DNA of 64,000 bases, taken from contig CM036254.1 of NCBI GenBank assembly GCA_020698575.1, positions 27,990,526 to 28,054,525 of the forward strand, given 5' to 3'. This stretch comes from Bostrychus sinensis. Its lineage: Eukaryota; Chordata; Actinopteri; Gobiiformes; Eleotridae. This document shows, piece after piece, positions 37,980 to 49,498 of this stretch; the stretch's first letter is position 1; each line of letters opens with the position of its first letter. Made by a program: the position numbers and the translations under genes. The notes under the pieces were generated by a model, which saw only the letters and a program-made list of their open reading frames with translations, had not been told where the DNA came from and made no database searches.

Positions 37980-38265
37980 CTAGACACATTATAGCTTGTC
38001 CATCCTGGGTGCGGGTCTCTCCTTCAAAGTTGCCTCCATAAGGTTTCTTCTTTTCTTTTCCCCACAGCTGGGATTTTTAGGAGTTTTTCCTTACCAAAAA
38101 GGAGGGTCTGAGGACACGGGATGTCCTGGGTTTGTTTAGTTTAGTGTAGTTATTGCTTATGTTTGATTGTATGTTTATGTTTGTTTGTGTGACTATTTGT
38201 TTGTAAAGCCTTTTGAGGTGACTGCTGTTATATATTGGGCTATATAAATAAAATTGAATAGAACA
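37980..38265 (+). mobile_element. L2-like LINE 3' tail, plus orientation
   Basis: Opposite orientation to the other copies. It contains CTAGACACATTATAG, CCATAAGGTTTCTTC, TTTTCCTTACC and the characteristic end GGGCTATATAAATAAAATTGAA, known as the tail of abundant fish L2-type LINEs. Confidence 0.65.
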
Positions 38266-38379
38266 TTTTATTGAATTGTGATATAAATTTGACATTTTAA
38301 AGTGAGCATTTTACATTCTGCTCATTTGTAATCACTTATGTCAAAACATTGCAAGTTGAAACCTTGTACTGCCTGTGTG

Positions 38380-38712
38380 CCTCATTCCTGTTAGGTGACT
38401 GGATCGTATTCAGTAGTAGCTATGGGCCTTAGGCGGGGTACACCCTGAACAGTAACCAGTTAGTCGCAGGGCTGACACAGAAACATACACAGACAGACAA
38501 CCATTTGCTCTCACATTTATTCACAAGGGACAATTTAGAGTTCTCAGTTCTCCTAACCTGCATGCCTTTGAACTGCGGGAGGAAGCCAGAGTACCAGAAG
38601 AGTACACATGCTAACACTATCTCTCTCACCCAGAGAGATAGTGTGACGACCGGCTCGAGGATTGATCTCACTCACACTCCTTGCTGGGAGGCATGAACTG
38701 CTCTGCCACCTT
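38380..38712 (-). mobile_element. SINE-like repeat, copy 3
   Basis: CTCATTCCTGTTAGGTGACTGGATCGTATTC, GGGACAATTTAGAGTT, GTGTGACGACCGGCTCGAGGATTGATCTCACTC and CTGGGAGGCATGAACTGCTCTGCCACC parallel copy 2. Confidence 0.6.
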
Positions 38713-39108
38713 TACTAAAATTGATTATATCCTGTTTAATTTTCATCTAACAGGGCTTTCCTTTGCAGAGGTGTGATGTTGCAACTCTGTTTGCAGAATT
38801 TAGCACAGAGCATGTTGACTCTGACATATTTGCCAAGCTGTGCTAACAAACTGCTGCTTTAATAACTTCATATCTCACAATACTCAAACATCTCCAGTGA
38901 ATCAGCTGTAGCCTGCAGGTGTCTCCACACTTGCACCTTTATTGACTGAATAAAGACTGTCAAGTGTATTTTACATCATTCCTGAGCTTACTGTACATTA
39001 ATCTTATTTTTGTAGTACATAAAATAGATTTTAGGTTCTGTCGTAGATGTCTTGTGTTCTTGGATTTTCAGAACATGTTTGTTTAAACATTTTCTTTTTT
39101 TATTTCAG

Positions 39109-39258
39109 ATTTCCATTAATACCAGTAATGCACAGCCACTGGGGCAGCAGTTAGTGGCCTTCACCAGCAGGGCGGCGCACTTCACTGATGTCATGGATGT
39201 CATCTTCGTCACACATCTGGTGGAGAGGCTAACCAGGCTCGTGGATCGACGGAGAGAT
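39109..39258 (+). CDS. adgra2: ADGRA-type adhesion GPCR, GAIN-region exon A
   Basis: Exactly 50 codons, phase 0 at both ends, preceded by TTTTTTATTTCAG and followed by GTAAGAG. It begins ISINTSNAQ, with a potential glycosylation sequon NTS, and contains AHFTDVMDVIFVTHLVERL. That matches the helical N-terminal part of the GAIN region in GPR124/125, where a (F)(S/T)D.MDV(V/I)(Y/F)V core is typical. The exon ends RRRD. GAIN subdomains in adhesion GPCRs surround the autoproteolysis site, which is not in this window. No stop or frame disruption is present. Identification depends partly on the correct phase with its neighbours. Confidence 0.8.
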
Positions 39259-39798
39259 GTAAGAGTGAACAGTACAGGGCCAGCAGTCTTAGTCTGTGAC
39301 TTTTCAAAGCAGTAGATATTCCTTTTTTTGAATATATTGTGTGGTGTGGTCCACTTTGTTTTTTGTTTTTTTTTATTTTGATCTTGTAGAGGAACAGTTA
39401 AAAAGTGATGCAAAAGATTGGCTGATTTAAAGAATAAAGGTTAAAATACAACTCCAGAAGAACTATTATGATAGACTCACCAAAGGAGTCATGAGTGACT
39501 GAAGCAACCGTTCATTTCCTAAGTTTGCCTGTACTGGGTGCAACAAGCAATGCAACAGGAGTGATGCAAATCAAACCATTTAAATATAGATTTGAAGAGC
39601 TACATGGCCAGAGTGACCTACAATCATGGAAGAAGGTGTTCCAGTTAGTCAAGAGGAATAGATCCAGGTACAAAACTTACATTTCAAACCTTCGATCCTT
39701 TGCTAGTGGGAGGGCTGGCGGCGTGAATAGAGTGATAGAGCTTATTTACACTTTTAGTGTGCCCATTTTTAACTTCAGTATAGTAAATGGACAGGATT

Positions 39799-39829
39799 AG
39801 TTTGTTTGTTTGTTTGTTTGTTTGTTTGT
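39799..39829. repeat. (GTTT)n microsatellite
   Basis: About seven GTTT units. Confidence 0.9.
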
Positions 39830-39934
39830 CTTCAAATGCAAATCAGCTCATGCCTATTTTTAATTGGCTAATCATACTTGAAGAGCTGGTGTTACTTGCT
39901 TCTTCCACGATTCGGTGTTGTAGATCAGTGTTGT

Positions 39935-40450
39935 TCATTTCAATTACATTTTATTTATATAGCCCAGTATCACAACAAGTCATCTCAAAGGGCGTCACAA
40001 ACAGTTCATCAGACATAAACACACATTCAGACATAACACAAAATCAAACATAAACAATAACTACTCTAAACTAAACAGGCCCAGGATATCCCTGTCCTTA
40101 GACCCTCCCTCTCAGTAAAGGAAAAACCCCAGCTGTAGAGAAAAAAAAGAAGAAACCTTATGGAGCCCATACTGGAGAGGTCCTCTCCCAGGATGGACAG
40201 GCAAAATTTGTCTAGGACTGTTAAATAAAGTCCATTAGCTCATCTATATTATCATAGTTTAGGTCTGTAAGGTTGCAGGCCTCATCCAGACAGGTGAGTT
40301 GGGGAGGTTGATGGCCCACTGGTCGGGACAGGAGCACACATGCACAGATGGGGTCAGCTAAGGTCCAGTCACCACTGGGACATCTGCCAGCAGCCAGGCA
40401 TCTGAAACAGTCACCCCTGCCCCAGAGGGGAGTGGGAGAGAGGGACAACT
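39935..40450 (-). mobile_element. L2-like LINE 3' tail, longest copy
   Basis: Starts TTCAATTACATTTTATTTATATAG, the reverse complement of the fish L2-type tail, and then follows the same order of words as the other three copies. The 75-residue minus frame at 40221-40448 is part of the repeat. Confidence 0.65.
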
Positions 40451-40904
40451 TGTGAATAACAAAGAACTGATCAGAGATATAGAATATTAATTTATATTAA
40501 TTGTTGTTGTTTGTTAATTGTTGTGAGGTTTAAGTTCTATGGTTCATCTTGTTTGAAACCTAACTGTTGTGCCATAAAAGTGAAAGTGAAATAATGTAGA
40601 AAAATAACTAGTTCTGAAACAAGTGTATCACAATCCAATTATCAATGTTAAGACTGGGTCCCTCAGTCAGCACAGAGAATGCAAAAAAAAAAAAAAAAAA
40701 AAAAATGCATAAAATGATAATTATGCCCATTAATAGCAAACTTATTTTTTTTATTTGGTCTTGTAGAAAAGTCTTTTTAAAGATTACTTTTTAAAAGTTT
40801 ATTTAACCCAGTGCCAAATTTCAAGTTTCCCTGTTGACTTTCTCATTTAAAACTACCACCATATCCTTGAGAAATTTAATTGAACAAATAAAACACCTAA
40901 TCAC

Positions 40905-41480
40905 AGCTAGAGAGTGCATATCCTCCTGGAAAAGGCCGAGCAGCCATCACTCCAGCATCACGGCTCCGATCGATGGCAGACGGCTTAACTTTTCACCTCA
41001 TCTGCTCTCCTTTTGGCCACTCTGCCACCGGGCTCGGCATGACAATTACAGCTATGAACGGCCATGTCTGTCTTTTTTTTTTCGGAGGCAGGCTGCATTT
41101 GGCCTTGAGTGAACCTCGGTCAGAGTCTGGCCCAAGGCAAACGGAGGGCTTTTGCGTCACTCTGAAGGTCGGGTTGTGCGAGGGGAAGGGTGCCGTGCTT
41201 AGTCGTGAAGAAAAATCAATATCTGCTCCCTCAAGTCCAATTACTCATGACAGGGCACGCGGGAGGAGATATTATTAGGGAGATGCTTAAAGTTTTATCA
41301 TTGCCCAGACAATACTGATGAGCCCACCCCCCGTTCAGCCGTTAAAGAATAGTCAAATCATGCAACAATGGGGGAAGTACAGTAAGTAAATAGAGGAGTG
41401 CCATCCCTAGGAAGTGATTATGCCCCCGTTCGAGCTTGTAATCTAAATTAAATCTCGGCGTAATGAATGAAGTCACCAGC
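40905..41480. other. GC-richer single-copy block, candidate conserved non-coding element
   Basis: Includes ACGGCTCCGATCGATGGCAGACGG, GGGCACGCGGGAGGAGATATTATTAGGGAG and AATCTCGGCGTAATGAATGAAGTCACCAGCGC. Short frames here lack splice context. Composition differs from its flanks and no repeat was recognised. Confidence 0.3.
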
Positions 41481-41805
41481 GCTTCCCTCACCGTCCTGAG
41501 CAGATTATGAATTTGCCTGTTGTTTCTTATGATTGATTTGAAAAGAGCTGGGAGTCTGTCTCTGTCTTCATGTACAAGGTTTTAACAAAGTGAGATGTTC
41601 TATTCAGTTCCACTTGTCCTGGATCTCTGAAACAAGACATCCTAATCTTTGAAACAGGCCTACATTTTACCAGTCACATCAAGGCAGCATTAAAACTTGA
41701 ATTTTAAGTGAAAAAAGGATGTAATGGGCAAGACTACAGTAACAGAGACCAAGTTATGACGAAGACCAAAGAGTATTAAAGATCAAAATTTGTAATAATG
41801 TATCT

Positions 41806-43104
41806 GTCTCAAACTGTCGAGGCAGCCATTTGGAGCTGTGGTCTTAAGGTCTCTGGTGCCAGTTGTGGCGGCAACCCCCGAACCTGGTGGTGGACACCGG
41901 AAGGGATGTCCACCACCGTCCTATCGAGCCTGGTTGGCTTGTGGGACTCCCAAGGCAGCCAAGGGGCACCGGCAGGCCAAGCGTGCCGCGGCCCGAGCAG
42001 TTGTGAAGGCAAAAATTCGGGTCTGGGAGGAGTTCAGGGGGCCATGAAGGAGGACTATCGGTGGGCCTCAAAGAGGTTCTGGCATACAGTCTGGCGCCTC
42101 AGGAAGAACACTGTTTACAGTGGAGGTGGGGAGCTGTTGACCTCAACTGGGAATGTTGTCAGGCGGTGTAAGGAATACTTTGAGGATCTCCTCAATCCCA
42201 CCGACACGTCTTCCATTGAGGAAGCAGAGGCTGGGGACTCAGAGCAGAGGTGGACTCAACCATCACCCAAGCCAAAGTCACTGAGGTAGTCAGAAAGCTC
42301 CTTGGTGGCAAGGTAGCGGGGGTGGATGAGATCCACCCTGAGGCCCTCAAGTCTCTGGATGTTGTGGGGCTGTCATGGCTGACACATCTCTGCAACATTG
42401 CGCGGCGGTCGGGGACAGTGCCTCTGTACTGGCAGACCAGGATGGTGGTCCCTCTTTTTAAGAATGGGGACCGGAGGGGATGTTCCAACTACAGGGGGAA
42501 CACACTTCTCGGCCTCCCCGGGAAAGTCTGTTTCAGGGTGCTGGAGAGGAGAATTCAGCCGATAGTCGAACCTCGGATTCAGGAGGAACAGTGCGGTTTT
42601 AGTCCTAGTCGTGGAACAGTGGACCAGCTCTACACCCTCTATAGTGTGTTTGAGGGTTCATGGGAGTTCACCCAACCTGTCTACAGGTGCTTTGTGCATC
42701 TGGAGAAGGTGTTCGACCGTGTCCCTCGTAATGTCCTGTGGAGGGTGCTCTGGGAGTATGGGGTCAGAGGCCCTCTGCTAAGGGCTGTACAACCGGAGCA
42801 GTAGCGGTCCGCATTGACAGTTGTAAGTCAGACCTGTTTCCAGTGCATGTTGGACTCCAGCAGAGCTGCCCTTTGTCACTGGTTCTGTTCATTACTTTTA
42901 TGGACAGAATTTCTAGGTGCAGCCGTGGGCTGGAGGGAGTCCGGTTTGGGAACCACAGGATTTCTTCTCTGCTTTTTGCGGATGATGTTGTTCTCTTGGC
43001 TTCCTGGAACCAGGACCTTCACTGTGAACTGGGATCGGTTTGCAGCCGAGTGTGAAGCCGCTGGGATGAGAATCAGCACCTCCAAGTCCAAGGCTGTGAT
43101 TCTT
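41806..43104 (+). mobile_element. Older non-LTR retrotransposon, 5' part (5'-truncated), reverse transcriptase
   Basis: Plus-strand decayed LINE open frames spread across three frames. Recognisable pieces: LKVSGASCGGNPRTWWW, GGKVAGVDEIHPEALK, WQTRMVVPLFKNGDRR, IQEEQCGFSPSRGTVDQLY, FVHLEKVFDRVPR, QQSCPLSLVLF and FADDVVLLAS (FADD at 42975-42986). The order is that of a LINE reverse transcriptase. This protein type is very abundant in fish genomes, but I do not fix its clade. The endonuclease is absent, so the copy is 5'-truncated at about 41806. Several frameshifts and stops make it non-functional. It continues at 48668 after the L1-like insertion. Confidence 0.85.
43088..43104 (+). repeat. Left target-site duplication of L1-like insertion
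   Basis: ccaaggctgtgattctt, followed by the T run of the element's tail. Pairs with 48668-48684 with one difference (T here, C there, in a CpG context). Confidence 0.88.
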
Positions 43105-43234
43105 TTTTTTTTTTGTCATTCATATTTTATTAGGTTTTTTGTCATATACAATAAACACGTAACATGACATAACACGAACATAAAGAAAAAATACTCAGTG
43201 GGGAAAACATAACCAACATTAAAGATATGGATTA

Positions 43235-46200
43235 TTATACAAAGTCTGGCCTTACATCTGAAATATAAGTCAACCATTTTGACCAATATTCCTCAAAGTC
43301 ATCCATCTGTGATCTCAGCTTAAAAGTTAATCTTTCCATTGTAAAAATATTGTACACCAAGTCAATCCATTCATTGATAGTAGGGGTTTCTGTCTTGAGC
43401 CAGTCTCGAGTTATGGCCTTTTTGGATGCGACTAACAGTACTCTCATCAAATATTTATCAGCTTTTAAGAGATGAAGATCTTCCAGATCCCCCAGATACA
43501 TTATATTGAACTGGAAATGTATTTTCCTCTTAAATACTGCTTCCAGGACCTTATGAACTTCTTTCCAAAATGGAGCCACAGAGGTACAGCACCAAAAGAT
43601 GTGAAAATGGTTTGCTAATGTTTGACCACACAGTCTCCAGCAGTCGGTCTGATGAGAATATCTACACTTTTGGGCTGGTGTTCTAAAATATCGAGTTACA
43701 TTCTTCCAACTAAACTCTCTCCAGGAGGGGGCGCTTGTTACAGTCCACTGCTGTTTACATATTCTGTCCCACTCCTCCTTTGTAAGCGTTAAGTTACCCT
43801 CTGCTTCCCATCTTGCTTTTATATGTAATGCATCATGGGCCTTCAGATTCTGAATACTCAAATATAACTTGGAGATAATTTTTTGGTAGGGAGCATCTTT
43901 ATAAGCGCTTTGAAAAATATCAAGGATTTCTCCCTTTACAAAATTTGGTTGTTGTTTAAATTTTTTAGTGACAAAGTCTCTAATTTGGAAATATCTAAAA
44001 TGATCTTGGTTCGACAAGCCAAACTTGTCTTTAAGGTCCTGGAAGCTCATCAATGTCCCTTCCTTAAATAAGGTACAGTAGGTGGTAAGACCTTTATTAC
44101 ACCACTCTTTAAATCTCGAATCATTTTGACTAGGAGGAAATGCTGGATCATAAGAGAACCACTTAAAGTATTCAGCCTTTTCTTTCAGTTGATACTTTCT
44201 AAGTATTTCCCCCCATGTCTTTATAGAACTTTTTACCCAAGGATTATTAGGATCTGTCAGCAAGCAGATCAATGAAGGGTCACCAATCAACATATTAACC
44301 GGGAGTTTCCCCCCTAGGAGGCAGTCTATCTCTTTCCATTTTGAGTTATAGCTGGGTTTACACCAGCCCACTAATGGTCTTATTTGAGTCGCTCTATAGT
44401 AATCCTGAAGGCATGGAAGGGCTAGACCTCCATTCTCTTTAGAGAGCTGCAGTGTCTTAAATTTAACTCTTGGTTTTTTGCCTGCCCATATGAACCTGGA
44501 TATAATTTTATCCCATTGCGCAAAATATTGGTCCGGTTTACCAATAGGAATGTCTGGAATAAATGCAACATTCTCGGGAGTATATTCATTTTTATAATTT
44601 CCACCCTTGATGTAATACTTAAACAGGGTATTAAATTCCATCTATGAATATCTGCGGTAATTTCTTTTTTCAAAGGACCATAATTAAGTTCTTCTAAAGT
44701 GGATAAGTCTGTTGGTATATATATGCCCAAATATTTCAAAGATTTATTATCCCAATCAAACTTAAAGTCACGTCGTAAATGCTGAGGGGGACAATAATGA
44801 ATACTAAGAACTTGTGTTTTCTGCTCATTTAGTTTATACCCTGAATATGACCCATACTCTCTTAAGACCGAGAACAGTACTGGTAGTGACTCTGTAGGCT
44901 TTGATAAATAAACCAGAACATCGTCTGCGAATAAGGCCAATTTTTGTTCACCTGTTGCCATCTTAATGCCTTTTATATTATCATTCTGTCTAATCCACTG
45001 GGCCAGCGGTTCTATAAAAATCGCAAACAAAAGTGGGCTTAGGGAACAGCCTTGTCTTGTGGATCTTTCAAGTTCAAAGGATTCAGAGAGTTCTCCATTA
45101 ATTTTCAATCTGGCTGTCGGTTTATTATACAAGGCCTTTAATGTCTTAATAATCAAGTCGTCAAAACCAAATTTTTCCATAACTCTAAATAAAAATTCCC
45201 ATCTCACAGAGTCGAAGGCTTTTTCAGCATCCAAACTCAATACAACAGCTTGTAATTTATTTAGACTGATGTGTCTAATAATCTGCAGGGATCTTCTAAC
45301 ATTATCATGAGTTTGGCGAGACTTCACAAATCCAGTTTGATCTAAATTGATTACTCTTGGTAAGATTTTGTCTATTCTCTTGGCTAATATTGATGTAAAT
45401 AACTTATAGTCTAGGTTTAGGACACTTATTGGTCTATAGTTTGTACATTCTGACCTGTCTTTTCCATCTTTAGGTATAACCGAGATTACTGCCTCTTTCC
45501 ATGAAAGAGGGGTCTCCCCATTAGAAAGCACCCAGTTAAATGTTTTTAAGAGAACTGGTGTTACTTGCTCCTTCAATTTCTTGTACCACTCTGCACTGAA
45601 CCCATCAGGGCCGGGAGCCTTGTTGGTTTTAAGCCTTTTTATAGCAGAGTGAATTTCTTCCTTAGTTATTTGTGCAGTTAGAACTTTGTTTTCATCTGCT
45701 GTAAGAGTTGGTAAATTTAATGAGCTAAGTACTTTCTCCATTTTTTGAATACCCTCTACATGAGGCTGTGAATATAATTTCTCATAATAATTTTTGAAGC
45801 AATCTTTAATTTCATTTAATTGATAGCACATTACTTTAGTTTTGGAGTCCCGTATCTTGCAGATTGTATTATCTGTCTGTTGTTTTCATAGTCTATAGGC
45901 CAATTGTTTCATATGTTTAGTTCCGCCTTCATAATAGTTTTGTTTAGTAAATAATAGTTTCCTTTGAATTTCTTGATTATATAACTCTTCTATCTGGTTC
46001 CTTTTTTTCTTAATTTCTAATTTTGTTTGGTTGTCCAGGGTGCCCTTGTGTTTAGTTTCTAGTGTTAACAATTCTGACTGAAGTGTTTTAAGTCTTTCAG
46101 TCCTTTGCTTTTTAAGATAAGAAGTTATCGCAATTACTCTTCCCCTCATTACTGCCTTACAGGCGTCCCAAAGTATAGGTGGAGTTGTTTCCTCATTATC

Positions 46201-47016
46201 ATTAATTTGTAAATAGTCAGTCATTTCTTTAGACAGCTGATCACACGTATGTTTATTAAGTATACTGGTGTTCAATTTCCAATGGGTCAGTTTTCTCCTC
46301 TGGACCATCGTTATAGATAGATATAAAGGGCAGTGGTCAGATATATCCATTACTCCAATATGACACCCCTGTATTCTATTAATGTCTGTACTAAAGGTAA
46401 AAAAATAGTCGATTCTTGAATAAGATGAATGCGGAGATGAATAAAACGTATAGTCTCTGTTTACTGGGTTCAAATGCCTCCAGATATCCACTAGACCCAC
46501 CTCTGTTAACATGAGATTTATTTTCTTTGTTATTTTTTGTGGTTGATAAGTTCTATTTCCAGTTGAATCCATGTGTGGTTTCAGAGTAATGTTAAAGTCA
46601 CCTCCGCACACCAGAACTCCTTGTGCCTCCATCACTACTTTTTCTAATATTTGTACATAAGAGTCTGGTTTGGCACCAGGAGGAATATATACATTGTAGA
46701 AGGTAAACAACTCGCCATCCACCTTCCCCTTTACCATCACAAATCTTCCGTCTTTGTCTTTAGTAGTTGCAATATGTTCAAATGTAACTCTCCCTGTTAT
46801 TAAGATGGCCACCCCTCTTGTATGTTTTGAACCATTTGCAGAAAAAAACACATGTTTGAATCCCTGTTTTCTAAGTTTTTCATGTTCTGACCCCGCCATA
46901 TGGGTCTCTTGTAGAAACGCTACATCTATATTCTCCCTTTTCAATTTACTTAGTATTTTACTTTGCTTAGCTGGACTCTGGAGTCCATTCACATTCAGAG
47001 AAAAAACTTTAAGCAT
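43235..47016 (-). pseudogene. L1-like ORF2 (endonuclease + reverse transcriptase), broken by one stop and one frameshift
   Basis: Begins MLKVFSLNVNGLQSP, an apurinic-endonuclease start. QETH, CGGDFN, SRIDYFF and SDHCPL supply the other endonuclease motifs within the first 240 residues. A TGA at 45886-45888 interrupts the frame; the next open segment (45831 down to about 44422) is in the same frame and holds the reverse transcriptase: APGPDGFSAEWYK, NYRPISVLN, LDAEKAFDSV, STRQGCSLSPLLF and FADD at 44920-44931. Near 44555 a net frameshift moves the reading to the frame ending at 43235, with FIWAGKKPRVKF and a Cys/His-bearing tail (CRYSHQTDCWRLCGQTLANHFHIFWCC). These two lesions are the only ones seen over about 1,260 codons, suggesting recent insertion. 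It could be active only in relatives, not in this copy. Confidence 0.9.
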
Positions 47017-47451
47017 TTAGTCAATTTTTTGTTGTTGTATCGTACGATGCTTGGCCATACTCCTCAAAAACCATCTTCCCATGTAGCCAGAAAAACGTAA
47101 AACCATTGCACAAAATCCCCACTATTAATTGTGAACCTAAACATTTCACTAAGAACAATAGAACAAATACAGAGTCTTCCCTATACTCGGAGTCTTTTGA
47201 CTCCTTAAAGTCTCTGTCGGTGAGTGGAGAGAAACGTCCCCCCTCAAGGTGGGGGCTCCCCCTAGCGGTGGAATGACTGACCTGCAAGTGCATCCCACAT
47301 CTACTAGATGTGTCCGACATAAGCTTACACGTCTGTCCAACCGGTACTTATTCCAGACAGCATCATTATTCGAGAACAGATATTAACTTATGGTATCTCC
47401 CTTTAGAAGTTGTTCCATCTAATGTCTAACCTGTGTCACGCTGCACCCTCT

Positions 47452-48540
47452 TCATGGTTCGTAGCCTCTTCTAAACTCCTTCAGCTTGTGTCTCACCCGC
47501 GTTTCCATCTGGGATCCTCTATCCTCTGTGTCAACTTCTTGCCATGGGAACGCGTTGCGGATTTTCTCTTCCATAGTCGCGTCCGAATTCCTCCTGGCAG
47601 TGGTCACCTCCATTCCCCGGGACCTCAGCTCCTTAGCGGCGTCCTCAGCATCTCCATAGGTCCGTGGGCCGGTGCTCCAGTGAATGCGAATCCGCGTAAA
47701 CGGCGTCTGGAAGCGGATACCCTTCTCTCTGAGCGCCTTTTTTATTTCTCCATAAGTTTTGCGCTTCTCCATTACTTCGTAGGCATAGTCATGGTCGAAG
47801 TAAATCTGTTTATTGTTGAGCAATATCTTCTTCTTCCATGCCAGTTTAAGGACTGTTTCTTTTACATCAAACTGCAGAAAATGTACAATTATAGATCTTG
47901 GTGTCGCACCAGGCACTGGCTTACGTGCCAAGGCTCTGTGTGCGCGCTGAACCTGGAGAGATATCCCCTCTGGTAGTGGTAACTCGTTCACAAGAAGGTT
48001 TTTCACAAAGTCTATCATTGTTTCGCCTTCTGAATCCTCTGGAACTCCGTAAATACGGATGTTGTTTCTCCTAGATCTACTCTCCAAATCGATCACCTTT
48101 TCCTGCAGTCTGTGTTGTTCCTTTAGTAGACTTAATAAAGCCTCCCTTGTCACCACGCTGCTCGCTTCCACCTCTGCAATGCGCTCCTCTGCTTCGGTAA
48201 TGGCATTGCCCTGTGTCTGGAGTGCGGCCGCATGTTCAATTAGCTTTTGGTTTAGCTCTTGTTTGAATGCTGCAAGCTCGTCCTTTAGATTCTTGCCCAT
48301 TTCAACTTTCATTTCCGAAATTGCTTCTTGGATGTCCTTTTTAAAACTCCTAAGGTCTCTGGAGATAGTCGACATTTCTCGCAGAAGATCTCCCTTAGCC
48401 CCCGTCACTAACTCGTTAGCAGCTAGCAAGCCGCCATCTTCTTCTTCCAGTGGCTCCATGTGACCTGTTTTCGATATTACTTCTTCAGTTGCCGTTTTTT
48501 TCGTGTTCTTCTGTCCTCTCTTTAACTTGCCCGCACTCAT
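47452..48540 (-). CDS. L1-like ORF1 protein (RNA-binding nucleic-acid chaperone), intact
   Basis: A 362-residue uninterrupted frame at the 5' end of the L1-like element. The N-terminus is Lys/Thr-rich and acidic. From about residue 60 to 155 there is a heptad-like charged stretch (EMKVEMGKNLKDELAAF, then LLSLLKEQHRLQEKVIDLES) expected of the trimerising coiled coil. RRNNIRIYGVPEDSEG marks the start of the RRM-type domain, and PRSIIVHFLQFDVKETVLKLAW with a later RIRIHW core fits the C-terminal domain of ORF1p. In the family, ORF1p coats the element's RNA to form a retrotransposition particle. The start at 48540 follows a leader of about 127 bp and is the first Met of the frame. Confidence 0.85.
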   Translation of the reverse strand: MSAGKLKRGQKNTKKTATEEVISKTGHMEPLEEEDGGLLAANELVTGAKGDLLREMSTISRDLRSFKKDIQEAISEMKVEMGKNLKDELAAFKQELNQKLIEHAAALQTQGNAITEAEERIAEVEASSVVTREALLSLLKEQHRLQEKVIDLESRSRRNNIRIYGVPEDSEGETMIDFVKNLLVNELPLPEGISLQVQRAHRALARKPVPGATPRSIIVHFLQFDVKETVLKLAWKKKILLNNKQIYFDHDYAYEVMEKRKTYGEIKKALREKGIRFQTPFTRIRIHWSTGPRTYGDAEDAAKELRSRGMEVTTARRNSDATMEEKIRNAFPWQEVDTEDRGSQMETRVRHKLKEFRRGYEP

Positions 48541-48667
48541 AACGTTTTTGGTACATTTAAAGTTCAGATAATCGAGTATGAGGGCAGTATTTCAGACCGG
48601 TTGAGACGAGCTCAACAACTACACGACCTTCGCGCAGCTAGTCATGCCGGAAGTCCGGATTGCCCTC

Positions 48668-48684
48668 CCAAGGCCGTGATTCTT
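48668..48684 (+). repeat. Right target-site duplication of L1-like insertion
   Basis: ccaaggccgtgattctt. The host LINE reading frame runs on from it without loss, as expected for a duplicated target. Confidence 0.88.
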
Positions 48685-49305
48685 AACCGGAAAAGCGTGA
48701 CTTGCCCTCTCCAGGTTGGAGGAGAGTTCCTGCCTCAAGTGGAGGAGTTTAAGTATCACGGCGTCTTGTTCACGAGTGAGGGAGGGATGGAGCGTGAGAT
48801 TGACAGACGGATTAAAGCAGAGTCTGCAGTAATGCAGTTGTTGTATCGGTCTGTTGTGGTGAACAAGGCGCTGAGTCGAATGGCAAAGCTCTAGATTTAG
48901 CGGTCGATCTATGTTCCTACTCTCACCTATGGTCATGAGCTTTGGGTCATCACCGAAAGGACAAGATCCCGGATACAAGCGGCCAAAATGAGTTTCCTCC
49001 GCAGGCTGGCTGGGCGCACCCTTAGAGATAGGGTTACCCGGGAGGAGCTCGGAGTAGAGTCGCTGCTCCTCCACATCGAGAGGAACCAGCTGAGGAGGCT
49101 TGGGCATCTGTTCCGGATGCCTCCAGGATGCCTCCCTGGGGAGGTGGCCATGTCCCACTGGGAGGAGGCCCCGGGAAAGACCTAGGACATGCTGGAAGGA
49201 CTATGTCTCACGGCTGGCCTGAGAACGCCTTGCGGTTCCTCCAGGGGAGCTGGAGGAAGTGTCCAGGGAGAGGGGTGTCCCTGCTTAGACTGCTGAGTCC
49301 ACCGT
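48668..49305 (+). mobile_element. Older non-LTR retrotransposon, 3' part (after L1 insertion)
   Basis: Continuation of the element ending at 43104. The duplicated target again encodes KAVIL and is followed directly by NRKSVTCPLQVGGEFLPQVEEFKYHGVLF, the expected downstream sequence. After a stop near 48892 it continues in decayed form: YVPTLTYGHELWVITERT, RIQAAKMSFLRRLAGRTLRDR, LGHLFRMPPGCLPGE, then a degraded tail ending near LLRLLSPP. This is the thumb/C-terminal part of the same LINE protein. 49305-49480 may be its 3' end or another repeat. Confidence 0.85.
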
Positions 49306-49498
49306 CGAACGACGTCAAACAAAATACCTCCAATTTCCACTGCATGCGACTTCGCTCCGCTGCACTGCACCACACACTCCACAGTAAATACGCAGCCATT
49401 CTAGTGAATGAGAGCATTTCCACAGCCGCTGCAGTGCTGCAGCGCCGGTCCGGCCATGCTCCGGACGAAATTGGGGGTTAGACTTGTAGCAATCAATA

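Larger units (their letters stand above)
37357..39108 (+). other. adgra2: 1.75-kb intron between HormR and GAIN exons
   Basis: Donor GTATGT, acceptor TATTTCAG after a T-rich tract. It carries an L2-like LINE tail (37980-38265) and a SINE-like repeat on the minus strand (38380-38712). The remainder is AT-rich without supported genes. Confidence 0.8.
43105..48667 (-). mobile_element. Nearly full-length L1/Tx1-like non-LTR retrotransposon
   Basis: About 5.56 kb on the minus strand: a short 5' leader (48541-48667), intact ORF1 (47452-48540), an inter-ORF spacer of about 435 bp, ORF2 (43235-47016) and a short 3' end with a T run at 43105-43114, which is a poly(A) tail read from the plus strand. 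It is bordered by the 17-bp direct repeats ccaaggcYgtgattctt at 43088-43104 and 48668-48684, which differ at one CpG base. The insertion interrupts the reverse transcriptase of an older LINE. ORF2 carries one in-frame stop and one frameshift, so the copy is probably inactive but young. The L1-like clade is judged from the ORF1 type and ORF2 order. Confidence 0.9.

Noticed and set aside
47410..47976. 188-codon plus-strand frame
   Set aside because: It is the antisense shadow of the intact L1-like ORF1.
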